Assembly: GCA_021772025.1 (NCBI GenBank)
Contig: JAETNT010000014.1
Coordinates: forward strand, 1 to 64,000
From: Enterocloster bolteae
Lineage (GTDB): Bacteria; Bacillota; Clostridia; Lachnospirales; Lachnospiraceae
DNA length: 64,000 nt
Direction: 5' to 3'
Of this stretch, positions 9,582 through 18,908 are shown in pieces (the stretch's first letter is position 1; every line of letters begins with the position of its first letter). The notes under the pieces are model-generated. The model saw nothing but the letters and a program-made list of their open reading frames with translations, did no database searches and was not told where the DNA came from. Made by a program: the position numbers and the translations under genes.

Positions 9582-9863
9582 TTAACGAACACCGGACTTC
9601 TTCTCGTCTTTACCATGTCCTCGGTAGGTTCTGGTAGCAACGAATTCGCCTAATTTATGACCAACCATATCCTCAGTAATATATACCGGAACATGTTTTC
9701 TTCCGTCGTGTACTGCAATCGTATAACCAACCATAATAGGGAAGATGGTAGAACGGCGGGACCAGGTTTTAATAACCTGTTTCTGTCCGGATGCGTTCAT
9801 CGCTTCTACCTTCTTCAATAAATGCGCGTCTGCGAATGGTCCTTTTTTCAGTGAGCGAGACAT
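9582..9863 (-). CDS. rpsS: 30S ribosomal protein S19
   Basis: 93 residues starting [21 protein letters not shown]19 binds the head of the 30S subunit with S13. Diagnostic segments are [19 protein letters not shown] and [20 protein letters not shown]. Spacer to rplB is 17 nt. Confidence 0.98.
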   Translation of the reverse strand: MSRSLKKGPFADAHLLKKVEAMNASGQKQVIKTWSRRSTIFPIMVGYTIAVHDGRKHVPVYITEDMVGHKLGEFVATRTYRGHGKDEKKSGVR

Positions 9864-9880
9864 GTTCTAACCTCCTTCAA

Positions 9881-10726
9881 TTATTTGATGGTTCTTCCAT
9901 CGCGTCTTCTTACGATTAACTTATTGGACTGCTTGTTTTTCTTTCTGGTCTTTAAGCCAAGAGCCGGTTTGCCCCAAGGAGTGCTGGGACCCGGACGGCC
10001 GATACCCGTCTTACCTTCACCGCCGCCATGAGGATGGTCGTTGGGGTTCATTACGGAACCTCTGACAGTAGGACGAATGCCCATATGGCGCTTTCTGCCG
10101 GCCTTACCAATGTTAATCAACGCATGTTCTCCATTGCCTACAACACCAATAGTGGCGCGGCAGATAATCGGAACCATTCTCATCTCACCGGAGGGAAGAC
10201 GCAGGGTTGCGTATTTGCCTTCTTTTGCCATTAACTGAGCAGAGTTGCCGGCGGAGCGAACCAGCTGGCCGCCCTTGCCAGGATATAATTCAATATTGTG
10301 AATCTGAGTACCTACCGGAATTGCACTTAACGGTAAGCAGTTTCCCACTTTTGCCTCAGCCTGTTCTCCGCTTACTACCTTCATGCCGTCGGTCAAGCCA
10401 GCCGGCGCTAAGATATAGGATTTCGTTCCGTCTGCATAGCAGATCAATGCAATATTGGCGCTTCTGTTAGGATCGTACTCAATACCGATAACTGTTGCAG
10501 GAATTCCATCTTTGGAATTTCTTTTGAAATCAATAATTCTGTATTTCTGTCTATTTCCGCCACCGTGATGTCTTACGGTGATTTTACCCTGATTATTACG
10601 GCCAGCGTGTTTCTTTAAAGAAACAAGTAAGGATTTCTCCGGAGTCTTTTTGGTAATCTCGGAAAAATCAGAGCTGGTCATATGTCTTCTGGAAGGTGTA
10701 TATGCTGTATACTTTTTAATTCCCAT
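9881..10726 (-). CDS. rplB: 50S ribosomal protein L2
   Basis: 281 residues, slightly longer than the 275-277 common in Firmicutes. L2 is needed for subunit association and peptidyl transfer. The conserved C-terminal region [20 protein letters not shown] and [20 protein letters not shown] contains the key histidine. The 205-nt spacer towards rplW is unusually long and structured. Confidence 0.98.
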   Translation of the reverse strand: MGIKKYTAYTPSRRHMTSSDFSEITKKTPEKSLLVSLKKHAGRNNQGKITVRHHGGGNRQKYRIIDFKRNSKDGIPATVIGIEYDPNRSANIALICYADGTKSYILAPAGLTDGMKVVSGEQAEAKVGNCLPLSAIPVGTQIHNIELYPGKGGQLVRSAGNSAQLMAKEGKYATLRLPSGEMRMVPIICRATIGVVGNGEHALINIGKAGRKRHMGIRPTVRGSVMNPNDHPHGGGEGKTGIGRPGPSTPWGKPALGLKTRKKNKQSNKLIVRRRDGRTIK

Positions 10727-10931
10727 GACACTTTACTCCTTTTACTAAATTTATCACGATATAATGTTCATCGCACATTCGCGTCAGCGACAAGCCAGAT
10801 AGGAACGGCTTCGAAAAACCGTACTGCGCCGGCGCATAAGCAGATTTTGAAGTCGGAACCGCATAAGTGCCTATCTGCGGCCGAGGAATTTCAGCCTGAG
10901 CTTTCCCATGCTTATCCTGTCTGTTTCTGAA
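10727..10931 (-). other. Structured 205-nt spacer between rplW and rplB
   Basis: No coding frame is supported here. The spacer contains an 8-bp long-range inverted repeat (CAGATAGG 10796-10803 with CCTATCTG 10870-10877) enclosing a GC-rich palindrome TGCGCCGGCGCA and a small ACGG/CCGT hairpin. Adjacent genes in the cluster are otherwise 0-30 nt apart. It could be a processing site or a regulatory leader for rplB and downstream genes. Confidence 0.45.
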
Positions 10932-11231
10932 TTACAGTCCCTCAAAAATCTCGATATCCTTGCTATCAGCGGTCAGCTTAACAATCGCCTTTTTAGACTT
11001 AGCGGTTCTTCCAACCACCATGCCTCTTCTTTTCTTCTTACCGTCGATGTTCATGGTATTTACCTTGTCAACCTTGGTACCGGGAAACATCTTCTCAACA
11101 GCTTCTTTAATCATTGCCTTATTGGCATCTACATGCACCATAAAGGTGTACTTCTTATCTGCCATTGCGTTCATACTCTTCTCGGTAATAACCGGCTTGA
11201 GGATAACGTCATAATATTTGATATCTGCCAT
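10932..11231 (-). CDS. rplW: 50S ribosomal protein L23
   Basis: 99 residues. L23 sits at the tunnel exit and is the docking site for trigger factor and SRP. It opens with [20 protein letters not shown] and includes the loop [20 protein letters not shown]. The start codon overlaps the rplD stop by one base (stop and start share 11231). Confidence 0.98.
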   Translation of the reverse strand: MADIKYYDVILKPVITEKSMNAMADKKYTFMVHVDANKAMIKEAVEKMFPGTKVDKVNTMNIDGKKKRRGMVVGRTAKSKKAIVKLTADSKDIEIFEGL

Positions 11232-11851
11232 TACGCATACACCTCCTCGATTGCTGCAACTGCCGCCTTGGTAGCAACAACAGTGCTGTACTTGAGAATG
11301 TCAAATACGTTGATGGTGTTAACCTGAGCAGTCTTAATGCCTTCTACATTTCTAGCGGACAGAACTACATTCTGATCATTGGAATCCAAAACAACCAACG
11401 CTTTCTTAAGGTTTAAGTTGTTCATAACATTTACAAAGTTCTTGGTCTTGATAGCATCAAATTTCAACTCATCCACAACAACGAACTTGTTGTCGTTTAC
11501 TCTGCTGGTCAAAGCGCTCTTTAATGCTGCTCTCTTCTCTTTCTTGTTCAGTCTGATGGTATAGTCTCTGGGAACCGGAGCGAATACTACGCCGCCGCCG
11601 GTCCATTGGGGAGCTCTGATGGAGCCCTGTCTTGCATGACCGGTACCCTTCTGTCTCCAGGGCTTTCTTCCGCCGCCGGAAACTTCCGAGCGGGTCTTCG
11701 CTTTCTGGGTGCCCTGACGTTTATTTGCAAGCTGGCTTACCACTGCCATGTGTACCAGGTGCTCGTTCACCTTTACACCAAACACAGCGTCGTTTAACTC
11801 TAAGGTGCCAACTTCTTTCCCTTCCATATTGTAAACAGCTACATTTGCCAT
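11231..11851 (-). CDS. rplD: 50S ribosomal protein L4
   Basis: 206 residues. L4 has an extended loop in the exit tunnel and, in enterobacteria, represses its own S10 operon by binding the leader RNA. The loop segment [22 protein letters not shown] is present in wild-type form. Lies between rplC and rplW. Confidence 0.98.
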   Translation of the reverse strand: MANVAVYNMEGKEVGTLELNDAVFGVKVNEHLVHMAVVSQLANKRQGTQKAKTRSEVSGGGRKPWRQKGTGHARQGSIRAPQWTGGGVVFAPVPRDYTIRLNKKEKRAALKSALTSRVNDNKFVVVDELKFDAIKTKNFVNVMNNLNLKKALVVLDSNDQNVVLSARNVEGIKTAQVNTINVFDILKYSTVVATKAAVAAIEEVYA

Positions 11852-11881
11852 TTGTGTGTTCCTCCTTTCCTATGCAAAAGC

Positions 11882-12517
11882 TTACTTGGAAGCCTTTACG
11901 GTTTCCTTAACAGTTACCAGGGACTTCTTGGGTCCCGGTACAGATCCCTTAACCAGAATCAAGTTCTTGTCTGCATCGATGCTTACAATTTCGAGATTCT
12001 GAACCGTCACCTGTACATTGCCCATATGGCCAGGCATTCCCTTGCCCTTAAACACGCGGCCGGGAGTAGTTGCGGAGCCATTGGAGCCCTGGTGGCGATG
12101 GAACTTGGAGCCATGAGCCATAGGACCTCTGTGCTGGCCATGTCTCTTAATAGCGCCCTGGAAGCCTTTGCCTTTGGAAATAGCGGTTGCATCTACCCTA
12201 TCGCCTGCTGCGAATACATCTGCCTTGATCTCATCCTTAATATTGTACTCTTCAGCATTTTCAAATCTGAATTCTCTTACATATCTCTTATAAGATACGC
12301 CAGCCTTGTCAAAGTGGCCTTTTACCGGCTTGTTAACCAATTTCTCTCTCTTGTCAACAAAACCAACCTGCACTGCTTTGTAGCCGTCATTCTCAACAGT
12401 TTTAACCTGAGTTACTACACAAGGACCTGCCTGAAGAACGGTTACCGGAATCAACACGCCATCTTCGGCGAAGATCTGAGTCATTCCGACTTTGGTTGCT
12501 AAAATCGCTTTCTTCAT
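11882..12517 (-). CDS. rplC: 50S ribosomal protein L3
   Basis: 211 residues. L3 starts 50S assembly and its loop reaches the peptidyl transferase centre. Typical segments are [19 protein letters not shown] at the N terminus and [21 protein letters not shown] with the loop [20 protein letters not shown] 98-nt spacer with a small hairpin separates it from rpsJ. Confidence 0.98.
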   Translation of the reverse strand: MKKAILATKVGMTQIFAEDGVLIPVTVLQAGPCVVTQVKTVENDGYKAVQVGFVDKREKLVNKPVKGHFDKAGVSYKRYVREFRFENAEEYNIKDEIKADVFAAGDRVDATAISKGKGFQGAIKRHGQHRGPMAHGSKFHRHQGSNGSATTPGRVFKGKGMPGHMGNVQVTVQNLEIVSIDADKNLILVKGSVPGPKKSLVTVKETVKASK

Positions 12518-12547
12518 TTTCTAACCTCCTGTTTCTTTTCTACAGCG

Positions 12548-12563
12548 GAGCGCCTCTGCGCTC
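12548..12563. other. Hairpin in rpsJ-rplC spacer
   Basis: Inverted repeat GAGCGC/GCGCTC with a 4-nt loop in the 98-nt spacer between rpsJ and rplC. It lacks a T-run and is probably not a terminator. Confidence 0.3.
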
Positions 12564-12615
12564 ATCCTAGAACAGTCCAGAATCTATCTAAACCCTTCAG
12601 GATATTTCTTTAAAA

Positions 12616-12933
12616 TTATTTGTTTTTCATTTTGATGTCGATATAGACACCAGCCGGCATCTCCAGTCTGGATAATGCATCCACAGTTTTCTGGCTCGGA
12701 GTGATGATATCAATCAGCCTTTTGTGGGTTCTCTGCTCAAACTGCTCTCTGGAATCTTTGTACTTGTGTACCGCACGCAGAATCGTAACTACCTCTTTCT
12801 TTGTGGGCAGCGGCACCGGTCCGCTCACCTTAGATCCGGTTTTCTTTACAGTTTCGATGATTTTTCCGGCAGACTGATCCACTAACTGATGATCATAAGC
12901 CTTCAATGTGATTCTCATTACTTGACTTGCCAT
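12616..12933 (-). CDS. rpsJ: 30S ribosomal protein S10
   Basis: 105 residues, first gene of the operon. S10 (NusE) also works in transcription antitermination with NusB. Motifs: [20 protein letters not shown] and [16 protein letters not shown], where the tetracycline/tigecycline-linked loop is of the ordinary type. The start [15 protein letters not shown] is preceded by AGGAGG; the preceding leader is about 230 nt. Confidence 0.98.
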   Translation of the reverse strand: MASQVMRITLKAYDHQLVDQSAGKIIETVKKTGSKVSGPVPLPTKKEVVTILRAVHKYKDSREQFEQRTHKRLIDIITPSQKTVDALSRLEMPAGVYIDIKMKNK

Positions 12934-12973
12934 AAAAAAAGTCGCCTCCTTTTCGCACTTTTACATCTAAGTA

Positions 12974-13078
12974 CGACAAGCGGTGACTGTACACGTTTCC
13001 GTGTGTGTCCTTTTAGACTCACACTCATACTGCCTCTCATTTCTGTTGCAGATGTTCAATTGGTACAGTGACTTGTCG
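12974..13078 (-). promoter_or_regulatory. Branched leader RNA of the S10 operon
   Basis: In the 5' untranslated region of rpsJ, CGACAAG and ACTGTAC (13063-13078) pair perfectly with GTACAGT and CTTGTCG (12974-12992), giving a 14-bp interrupted helix. Inside it are an ACACG/CGTGT hairpin with a GAAA tetraloop (12991-13004) and a second 8-bp stem-loop (GTGTG/CACAC plus GTC/GAC). Such a branched leader is expected of an autogenously controlled ribosomal operon. Which protein binds it (L4 by analogy with enterobacteria) cannot be told from sequence. Confidence 0.55.
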
Positions 13079-13171
13079 CCAGTTTCCTAACTTGACATTC
13101 GCTCCACGGAAAACCTGTCCTTATACAGACAGCAACCTCACGCTTCTCAGCTATCATGCCACAGCCTCGTT

Positions 13172-13200
13172 AGCATATCACAGATTTCTCCAAAATGCAA
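13172..13200 (-). promoter_or_regulatory. Promoter of the S10-spc operon
   Basis: TTGCAT (13195-13200), 17-bp spacer, TATGCT (13172-13177). This is the best promoter-like sequence upstream of rpsJ and places transcription start about 230 nt before the gene. Confidence 0.75.
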
Positions 13201-13224
13201 GCAGTTTTTCAAAATTTTCGCAAT

Positions 13225-13260
13225 AGTTTGGACGGCGTGGAATTCCACGCCGTCCGAACT
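13225..13260 (-). terminator. Strong hairpin at the end of the permease gene
   Basis: Perfect 11-bp stem GGACGGCGTGG/CCACGCCGTCC with an AATT loop, extended by outer AGTT/AACT pairs, overlapping the stop codon of the permease gene. It separates that transcript from the S10 promoter. The downstream T content on the minus strand is low, so efficiency is uncertain. Confidence 0.6.
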
Positions 13261-14182
13261 ATTCCTTCCCTCGAATCCGTCCCACCAACACGGGTGTAAT
13301 CAAACTGGTTACCAGAGACGCCAAGGCTATCTGAGCTACTGCCGTTTCCACATAGGGCTCAAAAAAAGGATTTGCCGCCGCTGCCATCCCCGGCGCGGTG
13401 GCGGTAAAGCTGGCAATAGCGCTCATAGCCGTAGCCACCAGGCCGTCTCGTTTCAAAACAAACTTCTCTGCTGCGTACAAAGGAATCCAAGTCAATAGAT
13501 AAAATAAACCTGCACACAGAATACCTCCCGCCCCCGCCTTTATAGCTGCTATCAAATTGATACTGCCTCCTAGGCAGAATCCCATAAAAGGAAGAACCAG
13601 AGTACAGCCATTGGAAAACAGCCGACGGATCTCTCCGTCCAGGTTGCCCAACAGCATTCCCAAAAGAAACGGTATTAATATAGAAAAAATGCTGTTCCAA
13701 TCCATGGCATAGCCGGAGGCCAAATTAAGCGCCATTACCGGTGCAATAGGCATTACCAGCAGGTTCAACAAGCTAAACACACTGACCGCAGTAGGGTTAT
13801 CTGCTACCAAAGCAATATAAAGCCCCGGATTGGTACTGGCAAGCACTGCCAGAAATGCTACTAGGGAAATCCCCCAAAAGCCGTCCGGGCCAAAAAATTT
13901 CTGCACAATGGCGCAGGCTGCCGCCATAATTAAGATTTTCAAGAGGCACAAAAGGCCACCCACCTTTACCATCTCTTTCACCTGTCCCACCATGCATTGG
14001 GTTCCGGAAAAAAACAGCATGAGTCCTACTGCATACATGGTATTGGTATTGGTAAACAGCGCTTCCGTAGCTCCGCCAATTCGCACCAGTTCCGGACAGA
14101 AGGTGTTGATTACCGCCGCAATCATCATAGGAACCAAAAGAAGGCCCCCTGGTATTTTCTTTATCCAACGTAAAATATCCAT
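13259..14182 (-). CDS. 2-keto-3-deoxygluconate permease family transporter
   Basis: 307 residues, about ten hydrophobic segments, consistent with the KdgT family of proton-linked carriers for 2-keto-3-deoxygluconate. Family-like stretches are PGGLLLVPMMIAAVINT at the N terminus, LASTNPGLYIALVADNPTA, and PFMGFCLGGSINL. No pectin or uronate catabolic gene is adjacent, so the substrate is not certain. The gene starts seven bases after the upstream wall-binding protein gene and must share its transcript, an unusual pairing. Confidence 0.8.
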   Translation of the reverse strand: MDILRWIKKIPGGLLLVPMMIAAVINTFCPELVRIGGATEALFTNTNTMYAVGLMLFFSGTQCMVGQVKEMVKVGGLLCLLKILIMAAACAIVQKFFGPDGFWGISLVAFLAVLASTNPGLYIALVADNPTAVSVFSLLNLLVMPIAPVMALNLASGYAMDWNSIFSILIPFLLGMLLGNLDGEIRRLFSNGCTLVLPFMGFCLGGSINLIAAIKAGAGGILCAGLFYLLTWIPLYAAEKFVLKRDGLVATAMSAIASFTATAPGMAAAANPFFEPYVETAVAQIALASLVTSLITPVLVGRIRGKE

Positions 14183-14189
14183 TATCTTC

Positions 14190-15578
14190 TTAGTTGTCCC
14201 ACCAATTGGGTTCTACCGGACTGCTGAAGGTCTCACCGGACACGTCTTCGTCGTTTACCTTTAAAATAATGCCATTGGTGCCGGTCTTATATTTGGTTCC
14301 CTCTGCATCGCGAACCGTAGTGTTTTTCACAGTACGTCCGCTGGTATTTATCAGATAGTTTTTGCTGGATCCGCCGTTCGTCAGGGTAACGGGCATATAC
14401 TTAATCCCGCTGTCTGCAACCTGAAGCTTACCCATATAATACAGGCTGCCGTCTCTCACACCGGTATAGCCTTTGCCGGAATCCAGGAAAAAGTATTCTG
14501 AAACAAATCCATCGGCTTCTTCCACCTTCTGCTTGCCGGTAAGCATTGCACAATTCAGCTTGTTGCTGCCGAAATAATATGCCGTGTACTCCTCTCCGCC
14601 GGATCCTGTGGCAACTTTCTGAAGGCCATATACCGGATTGCCTTTCTCATTAAACAGAAATGTCAATCCTTTAATTCGCATTAAATCCTTTGACGTTGCC
14701 TGTCCTGCCTCCGGCCCAACTTTGGGAGTTCCGTTGCTGGTAAAGTAAAACCACTCTACTTCTCCGTACTTGTCAAATTCCTCCGGAGCCTCCAGGGACA
14801 GCCAGGTATTGACGACAGCCTTTCCGTTTTCATCATAGTACTTATAGCCGTCTATAGAAGAATCCCCCTTTATGTTGCACCAACCGGTCTGCATCTGTCC
14901 GTTAGAGTCAAAGCAATAATAAGATCCGTTGATCTTTTTCTCTTGATAATCAGAACCGTACATATTTTCCGGAATCACTTTTTTTCCGTTGCTTCCAAAA
15001 TAGTACCAGTAGGTTCCATCTTCATTTTGGGTATCAACCGGTTCATTTCTGGCCTGATTATAATAGTCCTCATAATAATTGTTCTCAGGCGGAGCCAGCT
15101 TCTGCCAGCCAGTAAGCATAACACCGTTCTCATCTGTATAATACATATCATTCAACAGCCAGCCGGTAAGCATCACGCCTTCATCATCAAAGTAATACCA
15201 CTTGTTATTAATCTTTTTCCAGATTTCTTCTACTCGCTTACCATCAGTGTTAAAGTAATACCACACTTCTCCGTCATGAAAGCTGGATGAAGATTCTAAT
15301 TTCATCCATTTGCCGGAAGCCATAATACCATTTCCGTCTACGTAGTAAGTGTCATCTACCCAGGTATTTGTAGCCATGTAACCTCTTCCGTCAATATAGC
15401 GCCAAAGCCCGTCTCCGCCTTTGCGCCAGACATTGGTCTCTCTCCTGCCGGACTCATTATAATATTCCCAGGCACCTCCAGATGTCTGCTGCCATCCTGC
15501 TCCATAAACGGTCAAAGCGCCACCCACAGTAAGGGCTGCCGCCAGTCCTAAGACTGCTAATCTCCTGCGCTTTTTCAA
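14190..15578 (-). CDS. Secreted cell-wall-binding repeat protein
   Basis: 462 residues, start set at TTG (MKKRRRLAVLGLAAAL) because AAGGAG is eight bases before it; the GTG three codons upstream overlaps that site. A signal peptide of about 27 residues is followed by many roughly 20-residue aromatic repeats of the choline-binding-like type (for example GLWRYIDGRGYMATNTWV and KWYYFDDEGVMLTGW). Such repeats attach proteins to the envelope non-covalently. No catalytic domain is visible. It is first in a two-gene unit with the KdgT-type permease. A second protein of this class lies at 55230-56741. Confidence 0.85.
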   Translation of the reverse strand: MKKRRRLAVLGLAAALTVGGALTVYGAGWQQTSGGAWEYYNESGRRETNVWRKGGDGLWRYIDGRGYMATNTWVDDTYYVDGNGIMASGKWMKLESSSSFHDGEVWYYFNTDGKRVEEIWKKINNKWYYFDDEGVMLTGWLLNDMYYTDENGVMLTGWQKLAPPENNYYEDYYNQARNEPVDTQNEDGTYWYYFGSNGKKVIPENMYGSDYQEKKINGSYYCFDSNGQMQTGWCNIKGDSSIDGYKYYDENGKAVVNTWLSLEAPEEFDKYGEVEWFYFTSNGTPKVGPEAGQATSKDLMRIKGLTFLFNEKGNPVYGLQKVATGSGGEEYTAYYFGSNKLNCAMLTGKQKVEEADGFVSEYFFLDSGKGYTGVRDGSLYYMGKLQVADSGIKYMPVTLTNGGSSKNYLINTSGRTVKNTTVRDAEGTKYKTGTNGIILKVNDEDVSGETFSSPVEPNWWDN

Positions 15579-15727
15579 ATCTACCACTCCTTCTCTGAAT
15601 CGTACAAAAAATATTGATATATAGCAACATTTTTATTTATTGTATCAAGAATTTTCTAAATATTCAACCTTTATAATCTTTCATTTCATTTAACATTTTC
15701 TAAAACAGAGCAAAAAATACCATTTCC

Positions 15728-15755
15728 TTGACGCCCCCGCCCCGTTGGGTATAGT
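15728..15755 (+). promoter_or_regulatory. Promoter of methyltransferase/reductase unit
   Basis: TTGACG (15728-15733), 16-bp GC-rich spacer, TATAGT (15750-15755). It is followed eleven bases later by a stem-loop of the family also found at 61443-61519. Confidence 0.6.
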
Positions 15756-15765
15756 ATAGTATGAG

Positions 15766-15793
15766 CACTTAACCAGGTTTTTCGAGTCTAGTG
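15766..15793 (+). repeat. Stem-loop element, copy A
   Basis: CACTTAACCAGG, T5 loop, CGAGTCTAGTG: a 4-bp outer stem, a T.T mismatch, a short inner stem and a CA/GA internal pair. It shares the 3' arm CGAGTCTAGTG exactly with copy B at 61443-61472 and lies at the same place, just downstream of a -10 box. It is a degenerate member with one broken inner pair. Confidence 0.5.
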
Positions 15794-15825
15794 TGAATAT
15801 ACCAACAAAGAAAGAGGACATATCT

Positions 15826-16686
15826 ATGTGGATTGCAGATAATTGGAAAGATTATCAGGTCATTGACTGTTCCAAAGGGGAAAAGTTAGAAAAATGGGGA
15901 GATTACCTTTTAATCCGTCCCGATCCCCAGATAATCTGGGATACCCCTAAAAAAGATCGGAGATGGAAACACCCCAACGGCCACTACCACCGCAGCAGTA
16001 AAGGCGGCGGTCAATGGGAATTTTTTGATTTGCCTCAGCAATGGACCGTTTCTTATGGCTCTTTAACCTTCAACTTAAAACCATTCAGCTTTAAGCATAC
16101 CGGTCTCTTTCCGGAGCAGGCCTCTAATTGGGACTGGTTCAGCGCCAAAATCCGCGCTGCCGGACGGCCTGTAAAGGTTCTCAACCTCTTTGCCTACACC
16201 GGAGGCGCTACCTTGGCGGCCGCTGCCGCCGGAGCCGCTGTTACCCATGTGGACGCCTCTAAAGGCATGGTAAGCTGGGCAAAAGAAAATGCCAAATCCA
16301 GCGGTCTGGAAAACGCTCCTATCCGTTGGATCGTTGATGATTGTGTAAAATTTGCAGAGCGGGAAATCCGCAGGGGGAACCACTATGACGCTATTATCAT
16401 GGATCCCCCGTCCTACGGCAGAGGCCCCAAGGGTGAGATTTGGAAAATTGAGGATTCTATTCACCCCTTCATTCAGCTCTGCTCAAAACTTCTGTCCCAA
16501 GAGCCTTTGTTTTTCCTCATCAATTCCTACACCACCGGGCTGGCCCCTTCTGTCCTCTCTTACCTTATCGGCATAGAGGTCGTTCCGGCCTTTGGCGGCC
16601 AAATCCAGGCCCGGGAGGTGGGACTTCCGGTTTCCGGAAATGGGCTGACCCTGCCCTGCGGGGCATCCGGGCGCTGGGAAGCGTAA
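15826..16686 (+). CDS. Class I SAM-dependent methyltransferase, RlmI/RlmK-like
   Basis: 286 residues; the ATG (MWIADNWKDYQVIDCS) is preceded by GAGG with eight-base spacing, preferred over a GTG 11 codons upstream that has no site. The SAM-binding motif VLNLFAYTGGATLAAAAAGA, the acidic VDASKGMV and the catalytic DPPSYGRG match the family of 23S rRNA cytosine-C5/guanine methyltransferases with a Rossmann core. No PUA domain is seen at the N terminus. Target base unknown. Shares a promoter with the next gene. Confidence 0.85.
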   Translation: MWIADNWKDYQVIDCSKGEKLEKWGDYLLIRPDPQIIWDTPKKDRRWKHPNGHYHRSSKGGGQWEFFDLPQQWTVSYGSLTFNLKPFSFKHTGLFPEQASNWDWFSAKIRAAGRPVKVLNLFAYTGGATLAAAAAGAAVTHVDASKGMVSWAKENAKSSGLENAPIRWIVDDCVKFAEREIRRGNHYDAIIMDPPSYGRGPKGEIWKIEDSIHPFIQLCSKLLSQEPLFFLINSYTTGLAPSVLSYLIGIEVVPAFGGQIQAREVGLPVSGNGLTLPCGASGRWEA

Positions 16687-16715
16687 TATAATGTAATAAG
16701 GAGAACTGATATTTC

Positions 16716-17318
16716 ATGAATTTTTCTGATGTTCAAATTTCAGCAAGTCAAATAGCTGGCGGAAATAAAGAGCCCGGCAATCCCAAAGCCATTCTCTATA
16801 TTGCAGTAAGTCTGGATGGCTTTATCGCCGGCCCGAATGGCAGCGTGGCGTTCCTGGATCAGGTAAACTCGGATCACGAGAACATTTCGGATTCCTGCGG
16901 GTACGAAGCATTCATCCAAACTGTGGATATCGTGATTATGGGCTATACTACTTATTACCAGGTTATGACAGAACTTTCGCCGGATCAGTGGCCTTATTCT
17001 GATTTAGACAGCTATGTACTGACTCGGAGAAATATAAGTGATAAGGAGCGGATCTTTTTCCGAAATATGCCTGCCGCCGAATTAGTAAGGCAGTTAAAAT
17101 GCCAATCCTCTAAAAACATCTGGATCTGCGGCGGCGCTCAGGTAGCCGGGCAGCTTATGGAAGCAGGAGCAATTGACGAATACCATCTTACAATCATACC
17201 GATTCTCCTTGGACAGGGAATCCGTCTGTTTCCAGACTTAAAGCCCCCTATTCCCTTAAAGTTAGTCTCTTCTTTCGAGATAAATGGGACGATAGACTGC
17301 ATCTACCGCCCCATTTAG
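16716..17318 (+). CDS. Dihydrofolate reductase / RibD C-terminal family protein
   Basis: 200 residues. The core from residue 27 reads ILYIAVSLDGFIAGPNGSV, then DIVIMGYTTYYQVM and KNIWICGGAQVAGQLMEAGA, the pattern of the RibD_C/DHFR-like NADPH-dependent reductases. These stand-alone proteins rarely are true DHFRs; the substrate is unknown. AAGGAG precedes the start. It lies 29 nt behind the methyltransferase and is probably co-transcribed. Confidence 0.85.
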   Translation: MNFSDVQISASQIAGGNKEPGNPKAILYIAVSLDGFIAGPNGSVAFLDQVNSDHENISDSCGYEAFIQTVDIVIMGYTTYYQVMTELSPDQWPYSDLDSYVLTRRNISDKERIFFRNMPAAELVRQLKCQSSKNIWICGGAQVAGQLMEAGAIDEYHLTIIPILLGQGIRLFPDLKPPIPLKLVSSFEINGTIDCIYRPI

Positions 17319-17342
17319 CCATAATTGTTTTTATAAAAAGTT

Positions 17343-18893
17343 TTAATCCAAAAACGTCACTACTTTGCAGGGAGTTCTATAATCAGCCGGAGACAACGTA
17401 ATACCTGTTGCCGGAGTGCTGGAGTGGATTACCTGCCCCCCTCCTATGTACATGGCAACATGATTAATATAATCTCCGCTGGCATAAAACAGAAGATCCC
17501 CCGGCTGCATAGCGGACTGGGAAATCTCCCGGCCTTTCGCCGCCTGATCTCTGGAACTGCGTCCAATATCAATCCCAAAATGCTTGTACACACTCATTGT
17601 AAAGCCAGAACAGTCGGCACCCTCTGTCAGACTGGTGCCTCCATACACATAGGGATTACCTAAAAACTGTTTTGCATAAGCTACAATAGCAGTTCTGGTT
17701 GCAGATATCACCTGATCGGATGCGTTGCCTCCCGGACCATAAGAAACACCGGGGCCCTGTACATTCCCTGTGTCTTTAGAGCCTGCCGTTCCTACCGGAA
17801 CGGCAGCAGAAGTTTCTCTTGCCGCTGTTTGAACAGCAGGGGCTTCTGCTGATACATCTGCTCCATTTCCGACAGGATTTGCAGCAATGGTACCGTTCAC
17901 TCCGACCGGGGCTGTAGTGGAAGCCGGTTTAGAAACGGCGGCTGTCCCGGTCTGGCCGGAGGATGAACTTTGACCTCCGTCTGACTCTGTCTTAAGAACT
18001 GCGTTAAGCTGATTGATTGCTGCTTCAGCCTCCTGCCTGCGTTTCGCCTCCTCCGCCTTCCTGGCCGCTTCCTCTTCCAAAGAAACTGCCTGTCGGAATT
18101 CTACCGTAGTCTTTATATAATCCATTGACACATAACCGGTGAGATCCGTATCTATGGCCAGTTTGGCAAAATTATTTTCCTCTCCCAGGACTTCATACCG
18201 TGCTCCCTGACTCAGGGAAGTCAGGGTTTGACTGGTTAAATTCGGCTCTGCCCGAAGGCGAAGAGACGCGGTATTGATGGTGGCATATTCCACACCTACC
18301 TCCTTAGCCAACTTCTCCGCCTTCTCCCCGGTTGCGAAATACTGAGCTTTTATATAACCGGAAACGGTTCCTGACTGGATATGATACCAGTCGCCGCCTT
18401 CTCCGGAAACAGTCTCTAAAATCGTTGCCGCGCAGTTATTATAAATCTTACCTACAATCTGGCTCTTGGTATTGGCCTCGCTGCGGACATTAACATACCC
18501 GCTGACTTGAGAAACTGCCACATTTTCATAAGGGCTGGCCTTTGCGGAAACGGCAGGAACCGCTTTTTCTGTCACAGTTGCCTGAGGCTCCTCCAAAGGA
18601 GCCGTTTCTTCATTATTCTCGTCTGCTGGCGCTGCCTCTGATGAAGGCTGCGTCTCCTCTGATACTGCCGGTGCCGCCTCCCAGCCGTTCCCCTTCTTCT
18701 GAGCGCGGCTATCCAGCTCCTCCGCCAGGGTTTTCTGCGGCTCTTCATTTCTTGTATAGTAATTGTTCAAGGCTACGGATATACCGGCGACAGGTGCTTC
18801 CGTATCCGGGTTCATGGAGGCCATTGCAGGAAATACACCGATATTTGCTATGCAAATTACGCCGGCGATCAGTACCCTTTTCCAATTTTTCAT
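17343..18893 (-). CDS. Secreted NlpC/P60 endopeptidase with two SH3 domains
   Basis: 516 residues. A signal peptide ends near residue 25 (FPAMAS). An acidic Ala/Glu-rich linker is followed by SH3b domains at roughly 125-190 and 198-262, a charged coiled coil (EEEAARKAEEAKRRQEAEA), a Ser/Ala/Gly linker and the NlpC/P60 catalytic domain at about 400-516. Catalytic Cys is in DCSGFTMSV, His in INHVAMYIG, third polar His in VIHSS. Such enzymes cut D-Glu-diamino acid bonds in peptidoglycan. It is 15 nt behind trxB and in its operon. Confidence 0.92.
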   Translation of the reverse strand: MKNWKRVLIAGVICIANIGVFPAMASMNPDTEAPVAGISVALNNYYTRNEEPQKTLAEELDSRAQKKGNGWEAAPAVSEETQPSSEAAPADENNEETAPLEEPQATVTEKAVPAVSAKASPYENVAVSQVSGYVNVRSEANTKSQIVGKIYNNCAATILETVSGEGGDWYHIQSGTVSGYIKAQYFATGEKAEKLAKEVGVEYATINTASLRLRAEPNLTSQTLTSLSQGARYEVLGEENNFAKLAIDTDLTGYVSMDYIKTTVEFRQAVSLEEEAARKAEEAKRRQEAEAAINQLNAVLKTESDGGQSSSSGQTGTAAVSKPASTTAPVGVNGTIAANPVGNGADVSAEAPAVQTAARETSAAVPVGTAGSKDTGNVQGPGVSYGPGGNASDQVISATRTAIVAYAKQFLGNPYVYGGTSLTEGADCSGFTMSVYKHFGIDIGRSSRDQAAKGREISQSAMQPGDLLFYASGDYINHVAMYIGGGQVIHSSTPATGITLSPADYRTPCKVVTFLD

Positions 18894-18908
18894 CCCTATT
18901 CCCTCGTT

